64,000 nucleotides of DNA from Thamnidium elegans (GCA_025201345.1 JAIXMG010000009.1:124001-188000); one strand, 5' to 3'; positions 10,716 to 25,241 are shown, numbered from the stretch's first letter. The notes: a model not told the origin generated them from the sequence alone. A program made the numbers and translations.

Positions 10716-12777
10716 TTATTTAGGAATTAAAAACGCGTCAGTTAAAGCAGCAACAGGTGATCCAGTTACTCGAGGTAAACTCCAGCCAATAGAAGACATG
10801 AGTTCAGCAGAACCAGCAATATCTACATGAGTATAACCAATAGGCAATTCATGGTTTAAGCCATGTTTATCAAGACCGGAAGCAAGCAACATGAAACCTG
10901 CAGGGTATTGATGACCACGGTTCGTCATTGTACTGGGTTTATCATTTGCTTGGACAATATCTTCACTAGATCTACCAGGTTGAACACACGCAACATCTTC
11001 TCGACGGAAAGTAGAGATTTCAAAGGGATCAGCCATAATATGACCACCATCATAAATACGTTGACTAATCTTGTGCTTTCTTGAAAATCCATTATCCATA
11101 GTAATACCATATCCGTTATAAGCACGAACTGCGTGACCAGTTAAAGTGGCAACAGTAAATACAAAGGATGGTACTGTTGCTTTTTCGGCAATAATTCTTT
11201 CCTTGAATTCACATAATAAATCAGTCATAACCATACGACCTTCAGCATCCGTATTTCCAACCAAAACTAATTTTTATTTGTAAGTTCTCACAGTAATAAT
11301 AATAATAATAATAATAATAAAGGGGTAGGGGAATTATCAAGTTTATATATTTACCTCTTGTTCCATTTCTAGAGTAAATAACTTCATCGCTGACATATGA
11401 GTCAGGTCCAATTGAGTTTCTTACAAGAGCAATACCGGCAGTAACATTAACGTGAGAAGGCTTCAAGTATTCGATTGTCTTGAAGAAACCTGCTACTGCT
11501 GCAGCACCACATTTATCACGAGACATACCTGTAACGAATAATACACGTTATAAACTATTTTCTTTTTAAAAAAAAATATAAAGTTTACCTCTCATATTGC
11601 CACCACATTTGATATCAGCTCCACCTGTATCATAAGTAACACCTTTACCCACGAAATAAAGGCTAGATTTAAAATAAAAATAAAATTTAGGTTAGGTACT
11701 CCCCCAGTAATGGTATTTATCATCTTTTAAATTTCTTTAATGCTCTTCTTACTTTTCTTTTACTTTAGATTGATCAGGAGATTTGTACTCAAACATTACG
11801 AATCGGGGATGGTGACGTGACACTAAATGGCCAAAAACAAAATAAATCAGCATATATGTTATATATTACCAAATACAAACTAAAAGTATAACCTGCTAAA
11901 CTAGCCCGAGTAACTGCATGGGCTAACGGGTACTCCTTCTTGATGGTCTCAATATCCTCAATTACTTTAATTTGAATACACGAGTCATCTTGAAAGTGAG
12001 ATCTAATGTATTTTACAATATTCTCAGGCGACATGATTTCAGGATCAGGTGATCCGATATCTAAACATTTTTTGTTAGTAGATTCCCTCTTTTTTTCTAT
12101 ATATATTTTACCTTTAGCAATTCTTCTTCCAGATTCAATAGCAATAATTTTATTCTCGAATTCATCTTGGTTTGATATTTGAACAGGAGATACCAAGTTT
12201 AAGCTGGTAAATGCGGCGGCTGGTTGATTTATCTTTTTGAAATGAGTACGTGCGTCAATAGGATCAAAAGCGGCTTCTAAAAAGCCCAAGACTGTCACGC
12301 TAAGATATTCTTCGTAATCATCGGTATCGTTAAAAGTCCAATGTAAATTGCTTTGGGTGCCTTGGGTACTGGGTGTATCCGCAAAGTAAATGACAGGAGA
12401 GGTAATACCAGCTTTTAAAGCTCTTTGACCAGCAGCAAAACCAGCATCTTTTTTTTATATACACTTAGCATTATTTTTTTTTCCTTTTTTTTTTCTCTTT
12501 CTCTATTTATCTTACCTTTATATCTTCTAACATCATCAAAGTCATCATGAAGTGAGCCAACAGGAGAGATAATGACACGTTGAGAAGGAATACGGTCTTC
12601 AGGTACCAGTAACTGTACAGAATCACCGAACGAAGCGTCAAGCTCGCTCCATCTTTTTGCACTGGGGATCAAATCTACGAGTGCATTTTTATCCGAAAAT
12701 AAAATGATAGCACCATCAAATACAGTAGATGTACTCGCGTCTTGTTGAGTTATAAAATTAAGTTTTGGGAGGCTCAT
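10716..12777 (-). CDS. NPEPL1: M17 leucyl aminopeptidase, NPEPL1-type
   Basis: Seven exons on the minus strand: 12777-12516, 12447-12112, 12060-11893, 11822-11753, 11662-11589, 11528-11355 and 11266-10716, giving 544 residues. M17 enzymes are two-metal aminopeptidases that remove N-terminal residues. The catalytic half shows the metal/lysine segment GKGVTYDTGG (about 284-293), GADIKCGGNMRGMSRDKCGAA, and the family signature NTDAEGR (about 366-372). The final segment (THVDIAGSAE) is also typical. The N-terminal half (MSLPKLNFITQQDAS...) is the divergent macrodomain-like region. NTDAEGRMVMTDLL and the overall order resemble animal NPEPL1 more than bacterial PepA. No targeting signal is obvious, so it is probably cytosolic. 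The intron near 11291-11322 contains an (AAT)n repeat. Frames and phases close at every junction. Confidence 0.92.
11291..11322. repeat. (AAT)n microsatellite inside an NPEPL1 intron
   Basis: About ten AAT/ATA units, within the intron between exons 6 and 7 of the minus-strand aminopeptidase gene. Confidence 0.85.
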
Positions 12778-14058
12778 AATTAGAAATGAAAGAATAATAA
12801 ATAAATAAAAGTTGGTTCCCTTTTTTTTATGTACTTTTTTTTAAAGAGCCGATATATATGCGTCTGTCAACGTTACATCAATGGGTTTTTTTTAGCAGTC
12901 CATTTGTGGCTCTTTTGAAATAGCTCTCTCTGTTCTATGTAGTCGATTCTATGACATGCAGCCAAAAATTCCAGTGCCACACAAAGATAGTTTTTTTAGA
13001 CAGATGTGATACATGTAACACGAAAGGAAAAAGAACATGATGATATATTACATAAAATAAAAAAAATATAATATGAAAGTCAATAAGGACACGACAAATG
13101 CAGCTTCTTCTCTTCAAAGTTAAGGATTTCATTGAGTTTCTCCTTCGCAAAAACGTCGTATTCAACGTAGTTTAAGTTGCCTGAGTCGATTATCAGAGAT
13201 TTTCTTAGAAGATCTTCTTCGCATTGTAAGCTGAATATGAATAGTCCGTTGTTCACATATTTACTTGTGCTTAATTTCCATTTTTTTGTTTGGATCCAAA
13301 GCCTTAAACATCTTGACGAAAGCATTATCATCATGTCCTTCCGTATATTCGTAATCAATGTTATTTTCGACTAAAGTTGACTCCTTCTCTGCAGTTTAGG
13401 TTTTTGTTATCGCTTTCAAATATTTTTTAACAATGATGTATTTTTGACGCGCTATCCGCTAAAAATATCGCTTCATTTCTGTTACTTTTATAGTTTATTT
13501 ACGTGCTATTAGACCTCATTCAGATTGTTTCACCCAGATAATCATTTATTTGGCATTTTTATTTATATTTATGTTCATATTAACGATTACAGCTAAACAA
13601 GAAGCATATTCTTTTTAAAATGCAGTAAATGCTTCAATCTTTATCATTTTGGCAAAATCAATAATGTTGAATTTGTCATGGTTTTGCTTTATATACTCAA
13701 GGTTAAAATTCATTTATACGATATCATAATCGGGTGGAGCACATTAGAGCAAGAGGCGCCCTTATGCATATCAGTTGCGTTGAACCGTATCCTTTTATAC
13801 GGACATAAAGAAACAAAAATGCTAAAAAATAACAGTATAATAATGAAGAATATGAGGTATAATAAGCTCCTTTCAAAGGTGTTCATAAGTAAAGAAAAGT
13901 AAAAAAAATAAAAAAATAAAAATAAAAAATAGAAACCTTTAAATAAAATAATGCTCGAAAAAATAATTGTGCTGTAAAATAAGAAAAAAGACATCGAAAT
14001 GCATATTTGCTTTATTATTGTGAAAGGGGAGAGGGGAGGAGAGAAATACCACTGCAAT
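12778..14058. other. Intergenic region between NPEPL1 and PRP5, with a possible coding remnant
   Basis: About 1.3 kb. Most of it is plain AT-rich DNA. The exception is 13080-13390, where the minus strand has codon-like sequence described separately. 13880-13980 is A-rich. Confidence 0.4.
13080..13390 (-). pseudogene. Possible fragment of an unknown protein-coding gene
   Basis: Two minus-strand frames look protein-like and abut. One, about 13390-13260, includes DYEYTEGHDDNAFVKMFKAL and ends in a stop after KMEIKHK. A second, about 13260-13080, continues with YVNNGLFIFSLQCEEDLLRK and ends at KKLHLSCPY. They would be joined by a one-frame shift. A 34-nt GT...AG segment could also join them, but it is shorter than the other introns placed in this window. 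I recognise no family. It may be a decayed gene end or a chance pair of frames. Confidence 0.3.
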
Positions 14059-17000
14059 CTAAACGACTTGGTATCTACCAGCACCACCGGTTCCGCCGCC
14101 TCTAGCCTCAGCTTCCATTTGAGCAGCTGTAGCTTCAATCAAGATACGCTTAATTTCATTCTTTGCTTTTTCAACAACCATTTCTGAATCACCTTCAATG
14201 AACAAGTATAATTTACGTTCGTTACCTGTAGGCTGCTTACCAGGAGGGAAGAAAGAACCACGAGTGGTAATGGCTGCACCAGATACTTCGGTAATTTGAG
14301 AAATTTGGTCCTAAAATCATATAAATATTAATAAATAAAAATATCTTCAGCAATATATATCTATTTACCTTGTTTGTAACTCTCCATCTTGCTTTTTGGG
14401 GGTAATCATTAATGGTAATTTCTTCAGCATATACAGGTCGTCCCTCAGTATCTTCAGCTGCTTGTACGACACCGTTACTATCGGGCTTCTTACCAGCCAA
14501 AGCATTAATACGAGCGGCTACAGCAGCAGCAGCCTTCTTAGCGGCTAATGCAGCAGCAGAAAGAGGTTCGCTGGGATTACTGTTTGAAGTATTACTACTT
14601 GTATCTGTAGTGACTTTAGCAGCGGTATTAGCAGCAGCGGCGGCAGCAGACGCGGCAGCAGTGATACCAGGTGCAACGACATTACTTTCCAATTGGATTT
14701 CTTCTTCGTCTGAGTCTTCTTCACCACCGTATGCCTTCTTTTGGAACTTCTTGACAAGATCACGATCTTTATCTAATCTTTCCAAACCCTTACCACCGAA
14801 ACCAGAACCAGACGCACGCTCTTTACCTTCTCTCACCTTATTTTGGAAAGTCTCGGAAAGAGCTTGTAAATCAGGAGGAATTTCTTGACCACTGATTCTT
14901 AAGGCCTTACAGATATCCATAGCATAACGATCTTGATCTGGCGTAATAAATGTATAGGCGGTACCTTTATTACCAGCACGACCTGTACGACCAACACGAT
15001 GTACATAATCTTCCATATGGTTAGGACATTCATAATTAATAACCAGCTTTAAGTTTTTGACATCCAAACCACGAGCAGCAACAGATGTAGCGATTAAAAT
15101 ATTTGTGACACCAGATTTGAAATCGGCAATGGTGCTATCTCTATCCGCTTGATCTTTACCACCATGTAATGATTGACATGGATATCCTCTTCTCATTAAA
15201 TCTCTTAATAAGTTATCAGCAGCTTCATGACGATCAACAAAAATAAGAGCACTAGCACCTTCCTCACCTTCATCATTATACAACTGACCCAAGATTTCTA
15301 ATAATCTAACAAATTTGGATTCCTCGTCTCTTACTTCAATAATTTGATTTACATCATCACATACAACACTTCTTCCACCTACGGTAATTTCTAAAGGCTT
15401 CTTTAATACTTTACGAGCCAATGCTTCCATTTGTCTGGGGAAAGTAGCAGAGAATAAGACAGTTTGGCGACTAGGTCTAACGTTATTTACAATTTTCATG
15501 ACTTGGGGTTCAAAGCCCATATCAAACATACGATCTGCTTCATCCATTACCATATATGTTACTCGTTTAAGATTAGTAACACGTCCTGAATTAGCGCAAA
15601 GGAGATCAATCATACGACCTGGCGTACATACAATAATTTCGCAACCTCTTTTAAGGTCAGCAATTTGATCTTTAATCGGGCTACCACCGTAAGCACAAAC
15701 CGCTCTTAAATTTAAAATCTTCAAAAAAGGTTTACATTCTTTATGAATTTGAGTGGCTAATTCACGCGTAGGAGTCATGATAATAGCAATAGGACCTTCA
15801 CCAGCATCCAGTGGTCTTTGATCTTTAATATGACGGAACATGGGTAATAAAAATGCGATTGTTTTACCAGAACCAGTTTTGGCTACACCAATCACATCAC
15901 GACCATTCATAATGGCAGGTATAGCTTGTGCTTGAATAGAAGTAGGTTTATCGTACTTTAATTTACGAATAACTTCTAAACAACCAGCAGGAAGACCACA
16001 ATGAGTCCATTTCGTGATGGGTTTTGGACAATTGACGCCTCTAATCTTGATACCGTCCAATTCAATTCTTAATAGATCAACTTGATCAGGAGTCAATTCT
16101 TTCAACTCTGGTGGCTCAATATAAAAATCTTTACGGAAGTATTCGTATTCCATCTTTGTATGATCTACTGGAGCAATATCCTTTCTCTTTACTTTTTTAG
16201 CAGCCAAACTAATATAAAACAAAAAAAGTTAATAAAATAAGTTAATATCTGATATATTTATACAATATATATAAACTTACGCTAAAATATCTTCAGGATC
16301 ACTTCCAATATCTTCTTCATTTTCTGCGATATTTGAATCATCAGGAAGATTATCATCATCATCCATAAGGGATCCACGTCTGTTGGCTGAAGGTTCCTTT
16401 AGTTTACCCATTCTGATTCTATCCTCTTCATTAATCTTTTTAGTCTCTGCGTGTACATCAATCATATAAGCTTCTAAAGGATCAATTTCATTGGAATCCT
16501 CCATAACTGTATCAACTGGTTCCTTTTCAACAGGAGCAGGTTGAACAGATTGGACATCCTTTTTAACAATAGGAGCTATAGGCTTTTTCATCATGGTAGG
16601 TTTACCTAAACCAAAACCCATTCGCATGGTATTTTTAGGTTTTGTAGAAAGATTAGACATCAAGAAAGATTTTTTTGGTTTTACTAAAATAGAATCCTCT
16701 TTAGACTCATCATCATTGTTTGATCTCTGTAAAGGCTTAAATGTTCGTTCAGCTTCAGCCGCAGCTTTATCCGCTTCAATTTTTGCTTCTTGTTTTTTCA
16801 ATTCGTCACCATCAATATCCATACTGGCATCATCTTCAGATTCAGAATCATCTTCCAAACTCCATTTTTTACCGTTTCCTTCTTCTTCTTCAGATTCAAG
16901 GTGTTGCAGAGTATTATCTTCAGATGTATCCATACTTTCCTTGTTGTTTTCATCGACAGCAGCAGCGGCAGCAGCTTCTTCTTTAGCCGCAGCTTCCGCG

Positions 17001-17659
17001 GCAGCCTTTCTCATAGCAGCAAACTGCTGCAGTAACTGAGGCTCTTGTTCTTGTTCCAATTTTTTAGCTTCCTCTTCCTCTTGTTGTTTCTTTAACTCCA
17101 ACTGTTGTTGCTTTAATTTTAATTCTTGTGCTTCCTTTTCAGCAGCTGCAATAGCTAACTTCTTTTTTGCTTCTTCTTCTGCCAACTTTTTTTCTTTCCA
17201 TAAACGTACACGTTCTTGTTTTTTACGCATAGCTTCGTCTGGATCAATAGCTGCTGTAGTTGAAACCGAAGGGGAATCGGGAGTTGCTGGTGTACTTGGT
17301 CTCTGCAAAAACAAATGTTAGTAAAAAAAAGACTTTCCCATCTTGTATTCTTTTTTTTTACTTACCAAGTTTGGTTCTTGAGTAGTAGCTGAAGGAGTAC
17401 CTACAGCAGCATTATTTCTTGATGTTGGCTCACGTGAATGAGTTCTTTTATCATTTATACTTACATTATCGTAATGACTACGTGAAGAAGATGGATAGGA
17501 TCTATCATCATAGCGTGAAGAGCGGTGATGTGAAGAGCGGTGAGAGGATGATCGGTATCGATCTCTACTACGACTTCTTTCTCTGTATGAATGGCGTGGT
17601 CTTTTACTACTTGAAGGGGAAGGTGATCTATGTCTACTTCCAGAGCGATGAGAAGCCAT
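14059..17659 (-). CDS. PRP5: Pre-mRNA splicing DEAD-box ATPase Prp5 (DDX46)
   Basis: Four exons on the minus strand: 17659-17366, 17302-16281, 16208-14369 and 14310-14059, giving 1135 residues. Prp5 couples U1 and U2 snRNP during pre-spliceosome formation and proofreads the branch site. Residues 1-98 are an RS-rich domain ([19 protein letters not shown]...), as in DDX46. Residues about 100-440 are a charged Ala/Lys/Glu coiled-coil region with several Asp/Glu-Ser tracts, including DPLEAYM-x6, the conserved Prp5 DPLDAFM-like motif. The helicase core has AKTGSGKT (about 548-555), PTRELA, DEAD (about 662-665), SAT (about 693-695) and HRVGRTGR. The C-terminus ends RYQVV, with a KH-like segment before it ([15 protein letters not shown]). 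Length is close to human DDX46 (1031). The downstream neighbour on the same strand is Aurora kinase. Confidence 0.95.
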
Positions 17660-17784
17660 TGTTTTCTTTTTAATGTAAACAACAAAAAAGTGCAAAAAAA
17701 AAAAAAAAAAAAAAAAAAAGTATAGTGAAAAATTATTTAAAACTGCGCTGCAGTTTTCTCTTTTATTTATTTACAAAAAGGAAT

Positions 17785-19118
17785 TTATGAATGAATATGT
17801 TTAACAATAAATGGGTGATGCATGACGGCTTTTAGTGATAGTCTATCGCTTGAACTGTATCTTAAAAGCTATATGTTTTGCTTAGTAACGATATGGTATA
17901 GAGTTCCAATAATATATATATATATATATGTATATATATATTGTGACTTACTTTGGTTATAAGGTCAGCAGCATCTTTGCTAACATATTTTGGTATATGA
18001 AGGTCTACTTTCATGATACGCCTATAAGTGATCTCTTCTTCTCCATTAGATTCAAAAGGAGGATCTCCAACTATTAATTCGTACAGCAGGACACCTAAAG
18101 ACCATAAATCTACGCTTTTATCATGAGATCTTCCTTCAACCATTTCTGGAGGTAAATAATCAAGTGTGCCGCATAATGTTCCTCTTCTTGTACTATATAT
18201 AACAAGTTATTTATTTTTTATTTTTAATTGCAAATAATTGCCAAACTTACTCAAGTTTACCAGTACGAACAGACCATCCGAAGTCACCAATTTTTAATTC
18301 ACCATTGAGTCCCAACATTAAATTCTCTGGTTTAATATCTCGATGAATCACACGTTTACTGTGAAGGTATAATAATGCATTCGTCATTTGTGCTACATAC
18401 TATTTTACATGAATAACAATTTATTTATTTTTTATTTTATTTTTTTTACCTTTGCAGCTTCATATTCAGTAAACTTTTTCTTACTTTGTAGTTCTGCAAA
18501 TAGTTCACCTTTTGCGGCAAATTCAAGTATAAGAAATACCCGAGTTTCGTCATGAAAATAACCATAGAGGCGCAAGATATTCGGATGCCTAAATACAAGA
18601 TTAATTTTTTAAACAGATAAATAATAGATAAAATAGTACCTTAAATTGCCTTGAATCTCTACTTCACGACGAAGTTGCTTTTCAATATTGGTTGTAGCTA
18701 ATTGGCGTTTATAAAGTACTTTGAGAGCAACAATAAATCCACTCTTCTTTTCTCTGGCCAGAAAGACATGACCAAAGTTACCTTTTCCTAAAGATTTTCC
18801 TACATCAAAATCAGCTAAACACCAATGTCTATATAAATGTGGTGTTTTATCAGTACATCCTTCTTTTATACTTCCCTGTTATGTATATATATATATGTAT
18901 GTATTTACTTTGGTTCTGCAGTAGGCTGATGGGTTAATAGTGTTGGTTTGGATTGAATCGGTTTCTTTCGACTATCTTCTATATTGTTTCTTTTTGATCT
19001 TAAACTTTCCGTTAATGGCTAAAACGTTTTTATTAGTTTTAATACACTTTTTTATTTATTTATTTATTTGACATGTATTTACTTTTTTTCTAATGATATT
19101 TTTATTTGCTTTCAACAT
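17785..19118 (-). CDS. ARK1: Aurora kinase (Ark1/Ipl1 type)
   Basis: Seven exons on the minus strand: 19118-19083, 19018-18909, 18828-18640, 18588-18450, 18399-18251, 18192-17952 and 17868-17785, giving 315 residues. It is a Ser/Thr kinase of the chromosomal passenger complex. After a short basic N-terminus comes the kinase domain (about 54-305): glycine loop [20 protein letters not shown] lysine, [11 protein letters not shown] catalytic loop, DFGWSV, and the Aurora activation segment [17 protein letters not shown], which keeps the activating Thr of R-R-x-T-L-C. The last exon reads [20 protein letters not shown], the usual end of subdomain XI. The terminal tail (IVKHIHS) is short. The first exon encodes only 12 residues ([12 protein letters not shown]), so the start is less certain than the rest. 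No regulatory A-box or KEN box is evident in the short N-terminus. Confidence 0.92.
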
Positions 19119-20932
19119 TAATGAATGAATGAAAAAATAAAAAGGGAAAAATGCGTTTAAAAAAAATGCACCTCACCGTCACGTCCATCGAAATATCTAA
19201 ATAACCATAAATTAAGGTAGTCAATAAAAAGTATATGAATTTGTGAACAGGATTCAGGATTATCATAACAATTTCAAGTATACCCTATAAAAAAAAAATC
19301 AGAAATAGGAATCTCAAATAAATTGAACAGCATTCTAATTAATAAACTTTATCTATCTTATAACCTTCTAATTAAACTCTTGGTTTTATCCTAGAACTCG
19401 TAGTAACAAAAGAGTTATAGCCACCAGCTGAGACACTGTCACAATATGACATTTCTGACATTATATTATACTAACACATTTTATAAAATAAAATTCTATT
19501 TTATAGAACCTACATTTCATTTATTACTCTTTGATTCCCTCGCAACTTAAGTATTATATTATAAATATTAATTGTATTCAAAATAGATAAAGATCATCTT
19601 TCACTCTCTAAATCAAAACTATTGTATGTTACACTTCACTTACACAGCCCTTATAACTATAGTGAGAGCACGACATTATTAATAAAACACTACTCTTTAA
19701 CTTATAATTTTAGTCAAAATTGAGATACAATTGTGTACTACTTTATTTCCATATTCTATCCCAATTAATAAAACTCAACTCTTTTACTTACTTATATTTT
19801 ATATCTGAATATATCAAAAAAAGAATTATAAAAGGTTCAGGAACATGTATTATCTGCATCGTACGGGGTCTTAATCCCGCATCAGAAACACGGACCATGT
19901 ATAATATGCATCAGTACCTTATATGTTGTTTTGTATCACCATTCTCTTTCGATGAGGTGATACTCCAAAACGTCTTCTCGCGCGTTAAAACGAACAAGTT
20001 TCACTTTGGATTAAATTTTTTAAACCAACGTTTTTAATATAATTTAAAATTTAATTTTTAAAAGTCACAAATAGTCACAATTAAGGAGACCCACTTTTAT
20101 TGGCTAACATTTTTTTGATCTGATACACGTCAAAAAAAAAGCTTATATTTTTGTTTCGCTTTATGATAAAGCTGGCAATTATAATATTTAAAAGAAAGTG
20201 ATATAGTACCGGATTCTAATATAAGTATTAGTTGGATGCTACTCACAGAATTATATTTTTGAATAGTTTTTGCACTATAAAAAAAAAAAAAGGTGATAAA
20301 AAAGCTGTCGATTTTTAAGATAAAAAATAAATAAGGATGTATAGTACCGAATGCTAACATATAAAGTTAAATTGGATATTATTCATAGATTAAAGACTGA
20401 AACAATTATAATTCCAGAATTGGGAATAACTGAACTGTATTTAACTGGTACAAAAACATGATAAAAAAAAGGGGGCTAAAAATACATTTTAAAGAAGTAT
20501 ATGTGTATCGGTTAGTATTTATTACACAAAAGAATAAAAAGTTCCCGTGAAAAAAAAAAGAGATATATGTGTACCTGAGGCCATTGCATTTGATTATATA
20601 CAAAGCTTTTATTTTTCGTTTATACACGAAAACAATCAAATTTATTAGCAAACGTGACATAATAACACACAACTCCTTGATAAATATAGTGTTTACGCCT
20701 TTCTTTTAAACAAAAAAATTAGTTTAGTAAGAGTATGATTATTAACATTAAATTGGAAATGAAATCATAACAATACCTTAAAAATTCTAATAATAATGAA
20801 TAAACATTTTTCAAGGGGCTCAATTATTTATCATTTGCCTTTTTTTCCCTTTTACATATAAAGGCATCCAGATACTTTTTATATTTATCTTTCTTTTATT
20901 ATTGTTTCCTATTTTTTTTAAAAAAAAAAAAA
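19119..20932. other. Intergenic stretch, 1.8 kb, with degenerate repeats
   Basis: There is no recognisable gene. An open frame at 19720-20037 has no family resemblance and spans a short direct repeat (19840-19864 and 19892-19917). Between about 20200 and 20400 a roughly 50-bp segment recurs once in diverged form with a 138-bp period. A TATAAAGG-like site lies near 20858-20866, upstream of the GPI-protein ATG at 20933. Confidence 0.4.
20203..20389. repeat. Diverged direct repeat, about 138-bp period
   Basis: The segment at 20203-20249 (ATAGTACCGGATTCTAATAT...) recurs at 20341-20389 (ATAGTACCGAATGCTAACAT...). The shared parts ATAGTACCG, CTAA, TTGGAT and CA(C/T)AGA appear in the same order. Similarity is moderate. 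No coding content is apparent. Confidence 0.5.
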
Positions 20933-21855
20933 ATGTTATTTTCTTCTTTTGCTATATTAGCCGCTTTTCATATCGCTGTGTTAAATGCTCAAACTACCAC
21001 TGGAGACACTAGTAATACTACTACTACAGTACAACCTATTGATAAACCAGGTAAATATAAAAATATGTATATGTATATATTAACTAGTACTTATACAGTT
21101 TTTTTTTTCTTTTTTTTCTTTTCTTTTTTATATATATTAGCTGGTTTACCTAATGTAGAATGGGATATACTTAAAATTGAACCTGCTTCTCGCGAGAATT
21201 TATGCCAACGTCAAATAGCTTATTGTTCGGTATGTTGTACTACACACTGTCGCTAATATATAAACTAACATTCAATATATATTATTCTTTTTGTGTGCGC
21301 ATTTAGAATAATTGTGGAGGCCCCAATGAAGCACCAAAAAAGTATGTCAATGACTATATTAGTAAATAATTAAGGAGTCTTCTAACATTATATCTTGTAG
21401 CTTTTGTAATGCAACAACAATGGCATGGGGATGTGGCTGTTCTGTAAGTAAACAATCTTTTTGTTTTGTAAACATGTTCTACTAATAAACAAAAACAGAG
21501 AAAAACTCCTGATTTTACACCTTTTCTTTGGCCAGTAGTACAAGCAGAATGTTCAGGGAAAGCACAAGAATGCCAAATGATATGTAATACAGACAAAATA
21601 CACCCTTCTACTTGTGCAGCAACATGCAATGCTTATTATCAATGTGGAACCGATAGAGCACCTCCAAGTTATCTTCAAACAGAGAGTCCCTCAGATGCAC
21701 CTTCTTACAACGGTCCTCCTAAAAATCTCAATGGCGCTACCAATGGTTCTGGTGATACTTCTAATACAACTCAGAGTTCTGACTCCAATTCAGTACATGC
21801 AATGTCCTTGTATTTTCTTATTACGTTTACTACTGCTACTATTCTTAAATGGTAG
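20933..21855 (+). CDS. Secreted Cys-rich GPI-anchored protein (DUF7707-like)
   Basis: Exons are 20933-21050, 21141-21229, 21307-21341, 21401-21443 and 21499-21855, giving 213 residues. Residues 1-19 form a signal peptide (MLFSSFAILAAFHIAVLNA). The mature part has about fourteen cysteines, spaced as LCQRQIAYC, NNCGG, FCNATTMAWGCGC, AECSGKAQECQMIC and CAATCNAYYQCGT. This resembles the compact cysteine-rich domain of fungal GPI-anchored surface proteins annotated as DUF7707. A Ser/Thr/Asn/Gly-rich linker follows, and the C-terminus is hydrophobic (AMSLYFLITFTTATILKW), consistent with a GPI-attachment signal. All four introns fall at conserved-looking cysteine blocks and the frame closes at each. 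A cell-wall or plasma-membrane location is inferred; molecular function is unknown. Several N-x-T/S sequons are present. Confidence 0.85.
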
Positions 21856-22420
21856 GGATCTCGTTGTAATTTTAAACGCAAAGTTATATAGTAATTTATA
21901 ATTCTAATACAAATAAATCAATTTTACCATAAGTATAACCTGTTTTATATAATTATTATGTAGTGTTACATAAAAGATCAACGAATATTGATATACATAT
22001 TGATCCCAAGATATAGTGCATTTTGCATTAATTTCTACATGATATTTATGCGCACTATTAACCAGTTAGAAATAAGAACCCACAGTCTCTTTCAAACGCA
22101 TTATTCCCTTCTTTCCAAGAAGAGTTTTTTTTTTTTTTTTTTTTTTTTTTACCAACACAAGGGCAATAATTGTTTTAATCCTCACTATAAATGTTATTAT
22201 TTTATTTTGCTCCTAAATAGTAATTTATTATATATATTGGGTTGTTACTATTGCTACTATCCTCCTAGAAATATATCTGTTATTATCATTTCTACTATAA
22301 TAGCCCATGATTATTTTATTTAAAAAAAAAAAAAGAAAAAGGAGCACACACACACTAAATGGTTTTTGTTCAAGTAGTATAAACAAGCTTTTTTTTTTAT
22401 ATCGTAATCTTAGATATAAA
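21856..22420. other. Convergent spacer between the GPI protein and zinc transporter
   Basis: 565 bp without a gene. It holds a 29-nt T run (22122-22150) and AT-rich sequence, and must contain both 3' ends. Confidence 0.4.
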
Positions 22421-23920
<1,500 letters not shown>

Positions 23921-24055
23921 TTAAACTTTGATGTGCCGCGTTCATATGTTTTTTTTAAGGGGGACTGTAAAAGAAGTAAAAAAAATCAGAGTAAAAAAAG
24001 CGGACTGTACAGCTTTGAAATTGAAGCAGCAAACCTACTTTATTAATATGTACAA

Positions 24056-25241
24056 CTATAAAAAGTATTCAATTTTATTATCCTAACGAAAAACAAGTTA
24101 ATATATGACACGAAGCATAATTTTTATATAGTATATTTACTTTAGCGGCATTTGGATCCATCACTCTATCATTTTCAGGAGCAGCATCAAACACATTAAA
24201 GAACCTTTCACCAGTGACACTTACTTCTAAAATGGAAGCTAAATTACCACACCTATAACAATAATTGGGCGCAGACCAAACAGTTGATAATTTATCGTCA
24301 AATAGCACTTGATAACCAGCGTTACATAACTGATGCGCTCTAAGTATGTGATCCATGTTATTTAAATGAAGAAATCTATCCACAACCAAATTTCCAAATG
24401 TGTAGCCTGCCCCTCTAGCTGAAATCGCAAACTCTTCTTTATCCGGATCAGGATCTGACCATACTAAATCTGCCATAGCACCTTCATGAGGTATCTCTAA
24501 TAGCAATACGTAAGTAAAACCCTCCTTTTTTTTTTTTGCAAGTTAATAGTTTTTTTTTTACCTTTAAATCTATCGATAATCTTGATTTGATCTAATACAT
24601 GAATAGTAGGTGATAATCCACCATGAACACAGAATATACTGTTATCAATCACGACAGATAAAGTCAAGTAATCAAACATGTCTGTAAAATACTTCCAAAC
24701 ATTAGCAGAACCGTACTTTCTTAAACACTCTGCATAAAATCCGTATGTTTGAGTTACTGCTCTTGATTCGTGATTTCCTCTCACTAATTGTACTCGCTCG
24801 GGGTATCTTAATTTTAAGCAAGTTAAAAGTGAAATAGTTTCAATACTGTATAATCCTCTATCCACATAATCCCCTATACATTTCTCTTCTTTTTAGTCAC
24901 TCTAGTTTTTTTTTATATGCAAAAAAAACATACATACCAAGAAATAAGTAATTTGTATCTGGACAGTATCCACCAATACGAAATATTTCAATTAAATCAT
25001 AATATTGTCTACACACACACACAAAATGTTAAAAGGCTTCAAATGTTGTCATTTATAAAGAAATCTACTTTTACCCGTGGATATCTCCAACTACTGTTAC
25101 CGGTGCACTGATTTGCACAACATTGCTTTCATTCATGAGCAACTCCTTTGTTCTCTCACATATTTCTTTTAATACGCAATCAGCCAACAGTTGTTTATTA
25201 TACAGCTTTTCTAAACAAGCATCGAGATCAAGGGCCACCAT
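24056..25241 (-). CDS. PPG1: PP2A-like Ser/Thr phosphatase catalytic subunit (PPG1/PP4 type)
   Basis: Exons on the minus strand are 25241-25075, 25008-24938, 24873-24562, 24496-24141 and 24082-24056, giving 310 residues. Metal-binding and catalytic motifs are complete: GDIHG(Q), GDYVDRG, RGNHESR, and the histidines of HGG and [15 protein letters not shown] is typical of PP2A-like enzymes. The last exon adds only DNKIEYFL, giving the YFL tail that is carboxymethylated in the PP2A/PP4/PP6 group. The N-terminus [14 protein letters not shown] ... [26 protein letters not shown] resembles Ppg1 more than PP2A proper, but PP4 cannot be excluded. Ppg1 acts in STRIPAK/Far-type complexes. Its start is 203 bp from that of PEX14 on the opposite strand. 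Confidence 0.88.

Noticed and set aside
19720..20037. 105-codon open frame upstream of the GPI-protein gene
   Set aside because: No recognisable motif, spans a direct repeat, and composition matches spacer DNA.
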